Made by a program: the position numbers and the translations under genes. 6,002 nucleotides of DNA from Rubrivirga sp. (lineage in GTDB: Bacteria > Bacteroidota > Rhodothermia > Rhodothermales > Rubricoccaceae), in NCBI GenBank assembly GCA_012269805.1, contig JAAXJP010000414.1, forward strand, positions 1-6,002, read 5' to 3'. Below the pieces are notes generated by a model that worked only from the letters and a program-made list of their open reading frames with translations, was not told where the DNA came from and ran no database searches. Below are positions 1 to 6,002 of this stretch, piece after piece; position 1 is the first letter of the stretch, and the number at the start of each line of letters is the position of its first letter.

Positions 1-15
1 CCCCTCCCCCGCCCC

Positions 16-1572
<1,557 letters not shown>

Positions 1573-1587
1573 CGAACCGCCGCCGGG

Positions 1588-2748
1588 TCACTCCACCGTC
1601 ACGCCGAGGCCGGCGGCAACGGCCTCTCCGAGCGCTTCGGGCACGGCGCCACGAACGACGAACCGATCCATCTCACGGCGGAGCGGGTAGTCCCTGCGGA
1701 GCGTCGCGAACGCGGCGGCCCGCGTCTCACCCGTCGTCCCCGCCAGTGCGGCGCGGAAGCGGGCGTCGTCAGCCCGCACGTCGTAGGCCTGACGCGCGAG
1801 CGCGTCGAGCCAGCGCGTCCGGTCGACGGGCGTCGTGGTGGGAAGGCTGGGTGCCTCAAGCGCGATCGGGACGGGCGCAGGGGGGGGCCACGGCTCGCCG
1901 CCGGCCCACGCCGCCAACGCAGCAGCGATCATGGCCGTCCCGCGCGTCTTGGCGTCGGCCGCGTAGCCGGCGACGTGGGGCGTAGCGAGCGCGACGGCCC
2001 CGACGAGGGCGGGGTCTGGCTCGGGCTCATTCGGCCACACGTCGAGCACGACCGGCCGGCTGGCGGCGAGCGCCCGGGCGGCCTCGGCGGTGATGACGCG
2101 CCCGCGGGCCGCGTTGACGAGCCACGCGTCCGGCTTCATCCGGCCCACGGCGTCCACGTCGAGCAGGCTGAGCGTCGGCCACGGGCTCTCGCTCGGCCGG
2201 GTGAGCGGCGTGTGGAGCGTGACCACGTCGGCCTCGGCGAGCACGGCGTCGAGGTCGTGGTACTCGTGGTCGGCGAGCCCGGCCGTCGCGCGGGGCGGGT
2301 CGCAGGCGAGCACTCGGAGGCCGAGGGCACGGGCGCGCGGCACGAGCCGCCCTCCGACCTCGCCCACGCCGACGACGCCGAGCGTTTTGCCGTCGAGCGC
2401 CTCTCCCCGATCTGCAGCGACAGCGAGGAGTGCGGCGATCACGTAGTCGGCTACAGAGGCCGCGTTCGAGCCGGGCGCCGAGGCGAACGCGACGCCCCGC
2501 GCCTCCAGCGCGGCCACGTCTACGTGGTCGACTCCAGCCGTCGCGGTGCCCACGAACCGGACGGGCGTCCCGTCGAGGAGCCCCGCGTCGACGGGCGTGA
2601 CGCTGCGGACCAGGAGCCCGTCGACGTCGGCGAGCGCGTCGCGGGTGATCTCGCGGCCGGGAAGGGTGCGGACGGGCCCGAACCTCCCGAACGCGGCCTC
2701 CACGTGCGGGATGTTGGCGTCGGCCAGGAGGCGGAGCGGACGGGGCAT
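1588..2748 (-). CDS. pdxB: Erythronate-4-phosphate dehydrogenase (vitamin B6 biosynthesis)
   Basis: PdxB oxidises 4-phospho-D-erythronate to 2-oxo-3-hydroxy-4-phosphobutanoate, the second step of the DXP-dependent pyridoxal 5'-phosphate pathway. The 386 residues compare with 378 in E. coli. Visible marks of the D-2-hydroxyacid dehydrogenase fold are the N-terminal LLADANIPHVEAAF (7-20), the GxGxxG NAD-binding loop at 127-132 ending its strand at Asp150 in CDPPRA, and the catalytic set Arg215 (NAARG), Glu241 (NEPEPD) and His258 (TPHVAGY). The PdxB-specific HVAGYAADAKTRGT stretch (258-271) and the C-terminal dimerisation domain (about 308-386, with YDVRADDARFR and DYPLRRE) separate it from SerA-type enzymes. 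ATG at 2748 was chosen because MPRPLRLLADAN fits the family N-terminus, although the frame stays open far upstream. No Shine-Dalgarno is visible. It converges on the acyl-CoA carboxylase gene with 15 bases between stops, and other B6 genes are absent. Confidence 0.93.
   Translation of the reverse strand: MPRPLRLLADANIPHVEAAFGRFGPVRTLPGREITRDALADVDGLLVRSVTPVDAGLLDGTPVRFVGTATAGVDHVDVAALEARGVAFASAPGSNAASVADYVIAALLAVAADRGEALDGKTLGVVGVGEVGGRLVPRARALGLRVLACDPPRATAGLADHEYHDLDAVLAEADVVTLHTPLTRPSESPWPTLSLLDVDAVGRMKPDAWLVNAARGRVITAEAARALAASRPVVLDVWPNEPEPDPALVGAVALATPHVAGYAADAKTRGTAMIAAALAAWAGGEPWPPPAPVPIALEAPSLPTTTPVDRTRWLDALARQAYDVRADDARFRAALAGTTGETRAAAFATLRRDYPLRREMDRFVVRGAVPEALGEAVAAGLGVTVE
1606..1626. 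other. GC-rich hairpin in the pdxB 3' end, possible transcription stop for the convergent pair
   Basis: A 7-bp perfect inverted repeat (GAGGCCG at 1606-1612, CGGCCTC at 1620-1626) encloses a 7-base loop inside the last codons of pdxB. No T-run follows on either strand, so it is at best a weak or factor-assisted stop for transcription leaving the carboxylase gene. Coding constraint in GC-rich DNA could produce it by chance. Confidence 0.2.
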
Positions 2749-3039
2749 CGGGGGTGGGGGCGTCCACACGAGACGACGAAGTTCTGTCCACGACGGCGGG
2801 CAAGCGGAACAGCCCAGTGGACAGTGGGGTCCGAGCGACCCGCAGTCAATCGCCACGAGAAGGCCCCGACGCGTGAAAAGAGCGTGTGGGCACGGGGATT
2901 GAAACGCAAACGGGCGCACCCCGCGCCGTTCCCCTCCCCCTCTGCAACACCGCCATCGCGCCTCCGCTACGCCTTCACCGACCCGGCAGGATTCTCGCAT
3001 GATGCCGGTCGTCCTCCTAGGCTCACCCACCGGAACCGC
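2749..3039. promoter_or_regulatory. Divergent intergenic region between pdxB and the hydrolase gene
   Basis: This 291-bp gap must hold the promoters of both flanking, divergently transcribed genes. I see no convincing open reading frame of its own. The part from about 2840 to 2910 is clearly richer in A/T than its surroundings, as expected near promoters. A TTGACT element lies on the minus strand (2849-2844) with only a poor -10 match (CACTGT) 17 bases downstream. A TTGAAA on the plus strand (2899-2904) has no acceptable -10. No TAnnTTTG Bacteroidota-type -7 element was found. The segment 2927-2942 is a pyrimidine run. Exact promoters are therefore unassigned. Confidence 0.5.
2762..2824. repeat. 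GTCCAC repeat cluster, possible operator for pdxB
   Basis: GTCCAC occurs at 2762-2767 and 2786-2791, and its inverse GTGGAC at 2817-2822. The last two extend to an 8-bp perfect inverted repeat (CTGTCCAC at 2784-2791, GTGGACAG at 2817-2824) with 25 bases between arms, about three helical turns between centres. The cluster lies 14-76 bases upstream of the pdxB start, where a regulator could act. No regulator is identified and chance is possible. Confidence 0.25.
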
Positions 3040-3693
3040 ATGAGCACCTTCGCAAAAGGGATCGCCACCGCGCTCTCCATCGCCCTCGCCGGGATGCTCC
3101 CCCTGCTCGGGCTCTTCGTCACGATCCATTCCACGACGGACCTCTCGGGCGACGAGGTGCCCGTGTCGCTGGTGTCGGACTTGGACACGCCCCCCGCGTT
3201 CTCGCTCGACGCCGTAAGCGACGACGTGCTGTGGCTCGCCCGCTGCATCTACTCCGAAACGAAGCGGGCCGACGAGCAGGAGCTCGTGGCCTGGGTCATC
3301 CGCAACCGCGTCGAGACGGGCTACCGCGGCCAGCACACCTACGAGGGCGTCGTGCTGGATCCGTACCAGTTCTCCGCGTTCAACCCGGGCAACCCGAAGC
3401 GGCGGCTCTACACGTCGCTCGCGCCGTCGGCCGACTCGCCGGCCTTTGTGCAGGCGCTCGAGGTGGCCCACGCGGTCTACCACGCGCCGGCCTCGACGCG
3501 GCCGTTCTCGCGCAAGACGCGTCACTTCTACAGCGAGCGGTCGATGGTCGGCGGCCGGGCCCCGAACTGGTCGAACGGCCACGTGCCCATCAACCCGACC
3601 GGTTTCCGCGTCGACCCCCGGCGGTTCCGGTTCTACTCCGGCGTCGCGGCGCCGCTCCCGGCCGCCGTCTCCGCCGCCGGGCTGGCGCTCTAA
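3040..3693 (+). CDS. Membrane-anchored cell wall hydrolase, SleB/CwlJ (Hydrolase_2) family
   Basis: This is a predicted peptidoglycan hydrolase of 217 residues acting outside the cytoplasmic membrane. Residues 9-29 form a hydrophobic segment without a clear signal peptidase site, so a signal anchor is more likely than secretion. After a short linker, residues 62-200 carry the SleB-type domain: LWLARCIYSETK (64-75), EQELVAWVIRNRV (79-91), YEGVVLDPYQFSAFN (101-115) and RHFYSERSMVGGRAPNW (161-177). Glu73 matches the catalytic glutamate of SleB (the first Glu of its SEARGE-like motif). SleB and CwlJ are known from spore germination in Bacillus, but homologues occur in many non-sporulating bacteria, where a growth or division role is likely. 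ATG at 3040 starts the signal anchor directly; the frame is open upstream but that part is antisense to pdxB. A strong terminator follows, so the gene appears monocistronic. Confidence 0.8.
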   Translation: MSTFAKGIATALSIALAGMLPLLGLFVTIHSTTDLSGDEVPVSLVSDLDTPPAFSLDAVSDDVLWLARCIYSETKRADEQELVAWVIRNRVETGYRGQHTYEGVVLDPYQFSAFNPGNPKRRLYTSLAPSADSPAFVQALEVAHAVYHAPASTRPFSRKTRHFYSERSMVGGRAPNWSNGHVPINPTGFRVDPRRFRFYSGVAAPLPAAVSAAGLAL

Positions 3694-3715
3694 GCGATCC
3701 GCCCGCCCGATCTTG

Positions 3716-3745
3716 AGGGGCGTGCCGGTCCGGCACGCCCCTTTT
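3716..3745 (+). terminator. Rho-independent terminator after the hydrolase gene
   Basis: Perfect 12-base arms (GGGGCGTGCCGG at 3717-3728, CCGGCACGCCCC at 3730-3741) face each other across one T, giving in practice a stem of 10 or more GC-rich pairs with a 5-base GGTCC loop. A3716-T3742 adds an outer pair and TTTT (3742-3745) follows. It begins 22 bases after the hydrolase stop and ends 19 bases before the next ATG. Confidence 0.92.
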
Positions 3746-3764
3746 CGTTGCTCGATCCGCCCCG

Positions 3765-4763
3765 ATGACTCGCCCGTTCCTCCTCGTCGTCTTCCTCTCG
3801 GCCCTCGGCGCGTGCGCCGGTCCGCCCGCACCGGCGGGCCCCGCGGCGCCGGCCTTCGAGGTCGAGCCGGCGCCCGTCTGGTCGCCCGCCGGCGTCCGGG
3901 TGGCGACGTTCAACGGCGAGTTCCTGTTCGACGGCGCCGGCGACGAGGGCGAGGCCACGTTCCCCTGGAAAGGCGACCCGACCGCCGCGCGCGCCCACCG
4001 CGACGCCGTCGCCGCCGTCGTCCGGAGCCTCGACGCCGACCTCGTGCTGATGCCCGAGACCGAGGACCTCGCCACGCTCCAGATGCTGGTCGACGAGTCC
4101 CTCGCGGACCTCGGCTACGAGGCCGTCCTCGTCGACGGGCGCGACTCGTTCACCGGTCAGGACGTCGGCCTCCTGTCGCGGCTGCCCGTCGAGGCCGCCG
4201 GGCGGACCGACGAGCGCGTCCCGGTCGGCGTGAGCGACCAGCGCTACGGCGTGTCGAAAAACCTCTGGGCCCGCGTGACGATGCCGGACGGGACGCCCGT
4301 GACCGTCATCGGCGTTCACTTTCTCGCGCGGCCGGACGACGTGGAGCGCCGCGACCGCCGGAACGCGCAGGCCGAGGTGATCCGCCAGCTCGTCGCCGCC
4401 GAGGTCGCCGCCGGCCGGCAGGTCATCGCCCTCGGCGACTTCAACGACTTCGACGAGGCCGCGCTCGACCGCCGCGGGTCCGTCCCCATCACCGACGTCA
4501 TGGCCACGGTCAAGCGAGCAGGCCCGGGGCCGGACGACGACCTCGTCAACGTGCTCGGCGACGTCCCGCAGGCCGAGCGGTTCACGTCGTTCTACGACCG
4601 CGACGCCGACGGCGCGTTCGACGAGGGCGAGTTCTCGGCCATCGACCACGTGCTCCTGTCGCCGGCGCTGTACCGGCGCGTCGTCGACGTCCGGTACGTC
4701 CACGCGCACGACCCGCGGGAGGTGAGCGACCACTTCCCCATCGTCGTCACCCTCGCCGAGTAG
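3765..4763 (+). CDS. Predicted lipoprotein of the endonuclease/exonuclease/phosphatase family with an EF-hand-like loop
   Basis: This 332-residue protein is probably a metal-dependent phosphoesterase at the cell surface or in the periplasm. Residues 1-17 look like a lipoprotein signal: a short basic start, a hydrophobic stretch 5-14 and the lipobox LGAC with Cys17, followed by an Ala/Pro-rich linker to about 42. The DNase I-like fold shows RVATFNGEF (45-53, Asn50), LMPETED (95-101, Glu98), GVHFLARP (183-190, His185), RRN (Asn200), LGDFNDF (223-229, Asp225/Asn227), AIDHVLLSPAL (292-302, Asp294/His295) and SDHFP (321-325, His323), so the catalytic set appears complete. Residues 278-289 (DRDADGAFDEGE) match a canonical EF-hand calcium loop with acidic residues at positions 1, 3, 5, 9 and 12 and Gly at 6. 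The substrate (nucleic acid, phosphoinositide-like or sugar phosphate) cannot be told. A terminator ends just upstream, so it needs its own promoter or readthrough. Confidence 0.85.
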   Translation: MTRPFLLVVFLSALGACAGPPAPAGPAAPAFEVEPAPVWSPAGVRVATFNGEFLFDGAGDEGEATFPWKGDPTAARAHRDAVAAVVRSLDADLVLMPETEDLATLQMLVDESLADLGYEAVLVDGRDSFTGQDVGLLSRLPVEAAGRTDERVPVGVSDQRYGVSKNLWARVTMPDGTPVTVIGVHFLARPDDVERRDRRNAQAEVIRQLVAAEVAAGRQVIALGDFNDFDEAALDRRGSVPITDVMATVKRAGPGPDDDLVNVLGDVPQAERFTSFYDRDADGAFDEGEFSAIDHVLLSPALYRRVVDVRYVHAHDPREVSDHFPIVVTLAE

Positions 4764-4787
4764 GCTCGCCTCGGCGCCGAGGTGGGC
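4764..4787 (+). terminator. Hairpin directly after the phosphoesterase stop, T-less terminator candidate
   Basis: The 14-base palindrome CCTCGGCGCCGAGG (4769-4782) extends outward with two G-T wobbles to a stem of about ten pairs starting on the base after the TAG. No T-run follows, so it may be an atypical terminator or a 3'-end-protecting structure. Confidence 0.4.
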
Positions 4788-4865
4788 GGAACGGGTCAGG
4801 AAACCGGAGCCACCGGGCGGCGCTGGAGGGATCTCGACGGGCGGTCGGATCCTGCCGTGCCCCGT

Positions 4866-4885
4866 CCCGGTTGACACCGACCGGG
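4866..4885 (+). promoter_or_regulatory. Inverted repeat overlapping an exact TTGACA, upstream of the sigma factor gene
   Basis: CCCGGT (4866-4871) and ACCGGG (4880-4885) form a 6-bp inverted repeat with an 8-base centre, and TTGACA (4871-4876) overlaps it. It lies 43-62 bases before the ATG at 4928, a sensible place for a -35 element or an operator. No plausible -10 hexamer occurs 16-18 bases downstream, so promoter function is uncertain. Confidence 0.3.
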
Positions 4886-4927
4886 CGTCTCTGCCCGCCT
4901 GCCCTTCTCTGATCCCCCCTCCGTCTC

Positions 4928-5701
4928 ATGACCTCCGACCGCCCGGCCGCCGAGTCCTGGCGCCGCGCCCTCGACGGCGACCGCGACGCCTTCGAAGAGG
5001 CCCTCGCCCCCTACACCGACGACCTCCGCAGCGCCGCCCGGCGCCAGCTCGAGGTCGAGCGCGACGTCGTGACCGACGAGCCCGTCGACGGGGCGTCGGC
5101 CGTCGACCTCACGCCCGACGAGCTCGTCGGCGAGACGCTCCTGCGGGCCTGGGATCTTCGGAACCGGTTCGACGGCGACCGGATGGGGTTCCGCGCGTGG
5201 CTCCTCGGCCTCCAGACGCGGTCGCTCGCCCGGTTCGCGCAACGCGAGAACCGCTATGCCCAGCGGAAGGCCATCTCGTTCGACGAGGAGCTCCCGACCA
5301 ACGAGGACCAGGACGCCGTCGGCGAGCAGTTCTACGAGTTCCGCCAGCCGTTCGACGTCGACACGTACGAGGAGGTCATCGTCGGCGAGGAGCCCGCGGA
5401 CCCCGAGATCGGCAGCCGGAAGCGGCCGGTCGACGAGGCCGACCTCTCCGACGAGGACCGCGAGGCGCTCGGCGACGCGTCGTTCCGCGCCGAGGTCCGC
5501 CAGGCGACCGTGCTCCACGACGAGTTCGACGTCACGCTGCCCGAGACGGCCCAGATCCTCGACGCCTCGCTCAAGGACACGGCGGCCTACCTCGGCCTCG
5601 CCCGCGAGGGGCTCCTCGCCCGCCTCGGCTCCACCGACGACGACCACGACGACGACCCGGCGGTCGACTCGTACACCGGCGACCCGCTGCCCGACGCCTA
5701 A
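4928..5701 (+). CDS. Divergent ECF-like RNA polymerase sigma factor
   Basis: This 257-residue protein resembles sigma-70 family ECF factors, which direct RNA polymerase to specific promoters. Region 2 spans about 11-115: WRRALDGDRDAFEEALAPY (11-29), the core-binding helix DELVGETLLRAWDLRNRF (64-81), and the -10-recognition part FRAWLLGLQTRSLARFAQREN (88-108). A long acidic linker (about 118-172, rich in Glu/Asp) separates it from a region 4-like helix-turn-helix at about 173-233, with LPETAQILDASLKDTAAYLGLAREGLLARL at 204-233. The usual ECF length is 170-200; the excess is the linker and the acidic tail (DDDHDDD at 237-243). The putative recognition helix has few basic residues, so -35 binding may be altered. 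ATG at 4928 lacks a Shine-Dalgarno and follows a pyrimidine run. No anti-sigma gene is visible beside it. A sigma-like regulator that does not act as a classical sigma remains possible. Confidence 0.72.
   Translation: MTSDRPAAESWRRALDGDRDAFEEALAPYTDDLRSAARRQLEVERDVVTDEPVDGASAVDLTPDELVGETLLRAWDLRNRFDGDRMGFRAWLLGLQTRSLARFAQRENRYAQRKAISFDEELPTNEDQDAVGEQFYEFRQPFDVDTYEEVIVGEEPADPEIGSRKRPVDEADLSDEDREALGDASFRAEVRQATVLHDEFDVTLPETAQILDASLKDTAAYLGLAREGLLARLGSTDDDHDDDPAVDSYTGDPLPDA
5636..5656 (+). repeat. GAC trinucleotide tract in the sigma factor tail
   Basis: Seven codons, three GAC, one CAC and three GAC, encode DDDHDDD (residues 237-243). This is a short low-complexity tract that could vary in length by slippage and that makes the C-terminus strongly acidic. 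Confidence 0.7.
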
Positions 5702-5732
5702 CCCGAAGGGCACGCGGTCCAGGAACGCAGGG

Positions 5733-5750
5733 GTGCGGGGAGGCCCGCAC
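5733..5750 (+). terminator. Short GC hairpin between the sigma factor and the last gene, weak terminator candidate
   Basis: GTGCGGG (5733-5739) and CCCGCAC (5744-5750) form a 7-bp stem with a 4-base loop, 31 bases after the sigma factor stop. The nearest T-run (5790-5793) is 40 bases away, so it is not a canonical terminator. It could separate the two genes or fold in the leader of a shared transcript. Confidence 0.28.
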
Positions 5751-5808
5751 GGCCCGACCCGTCCGCTCGCCGCCCTCCGATCCTCTCCCTTTTCTCCCGC
5801 CCCCTACG

Positions 5809-6002
5809 ATGTCGACCCTCGCCCCCGACGCCCGCGCCGCCCTGCTCAAGGAGCTCCGCCGCCGCACGACGGCCCCCGGCTTCCACTTCCTCTCGGCCGA
5901 CCACCTCGGGCGGCTCAATGAGGCCCGCTCCGACGAGGCGCCCATCGGCAGCCTCTACCTCGAGATGACGCCCGAGGCCCGGATCGGCACGACGTGGTCG
6001 AC
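5809..6002 (+). CDS. Unidentified protein, N-terminal part only (runs off the window)
   Basis: ATG at 5809 opens a frame with no stop through the window end, giving 64 complete codons. The start MSTLAPDARAALLKELRRRT predicts an amphipathic helix; there is no signal peptide or membrane segment, so it is probably cytoplasmic. The part around residues 46-64 (APIGSLYLEMTPEARIGTTW) vaguely recalls the N-terminal strand of bacterial relatives of the archaeo-eukaryotic release factor family (baeRF), where a SLYL-type segment follows a helix, but this is a guess from a short stretch. The G/C third-position bias supports real coding. It follows the sigma factor gene by 107 bases, and the pyrimidine-rich leader (about 5774-5805) has no Shine-Dalgarno. 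Confidence 0.65.
   Translation, partial: MSTLAPDARAALLKELRRRTTAPGFHFLSADHLGRLNEARSDEAPIGSLYLEMTPEARIGTTWS

Noticed and set aside
2873..2905. CRISPR array
   Set aside because: Only one repeat-like unit is present, with no second copy or spacer in the window and no cas gene; kept only as a speculative finding.
2983..3008. Inverted repeat CCGGCA / TGCCGG upstream of the hydrolase start
   Set aside because: Only six pairs with a 14-base gap in GC-rich DNA; expected by chance.
1975..3039. N-terminal extension of the hydrolase frame by 355 residues
   Set aside because: It runs antisense through pdxB and the intergenic region with no domain; the ATG at 3040 begins a proper signal anchor.
2749..3831. 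N-terminal extension of the pdxB frame by up to 361 residues
   Set aside because: The extra part is Arg/Gly-rich, antisense to the hydrolase gene, and has no family similarity; the ATG at 2748 gives the normal PdxB length.
3690..4877. A 395-residue open frame on the minus strand opposite the phosphoesterase gene
   Set aside because: It is antisense to a gene with complete catalytic motifs; its Val/Gly/Asp/Arg-rich translation shows no domain and is a product of high-GC codon bias.
3446..4912. A 488-residue Arg/Pro-rich frame on the plus strand overlapping the hydrolase and phosphoesterase genes
   Set aside because: It is a shifted-frame translation of real genes with extreme Arg/Pro content and crosses the strong terminator.
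4796..5713. A 305-residue open frame on the minus strand opposite the sigma factor gene
   Set aside because: Its Val/Leu/Glu/Arg-rich, repetitive translation is the mirror of Asp/Glu/Arg codons in the sigma factor; no recognisable domain.

Overview
The window is very GC-rich (strong G/C at third codon positions), carries compact genes with no recognisable Shine-Dalgarno sequence before any start, and encodes acidic, Asp/Glu-rich proteins. Together with a pdxB-type vitamin B6 gene, this fits a high-GC member of the Bacteroidota/Rhodothermota lineage (Rhodothermales, e.g. a Rubrivirga/Rubricoccus-like marine bacterium). That placement is inference from style and gene content; no phylogenetic marker is present.

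Layout. 16-1572 (+) is the carboxyltransferase (beta) subunit of a biotin-dependent acyl-CoA carboxylase, most likely propionyl-CoA carboxylase. Fifteen bases on, 1588-2748 (-) is a convergent pdxB gene (erythronate-4-phosphate dehydrogenase). A 291-bp divergent intergenic region (2749-3039) is relatively A-rich in its middle and holds GTCCAC repeats and a single CRISPR-repeat-like sequence. 3040-3693 (+) is a membrane-anchored SleB/CwlJ-type cell wall hydrolase, closed by a textbook rho-independent terminator (3716-3745). 3765-4763 (+) is a predicted lipoprotein of the endonuclease/exonuclease/phosphatase family with an EF-hand-like calcium loop near its active site. After a 164-bp gap with a hairpin and an inverted repeat around TTGACA, 4928-5701 (+) encodes an unusual ECF-like sigma factor with a long acidic linker and a weak region 4. 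5809 to the window end is the start of an unidentified gene.

How they work together. The genes look like separate transcription units rather than one pathway: acyl-CoA metabolism, pyridoxal phosphate synthesis, envelope remodelling, a surface phosphoesterase and a transcription regulator. I see no mobile element, CRISPR array, tRNA or rRNA, and no clear new multi-gene system. The most interesting points are the calcium-loop phosphoesterase with a terminator just 19 bases before its start, and the divergent sigma factor.
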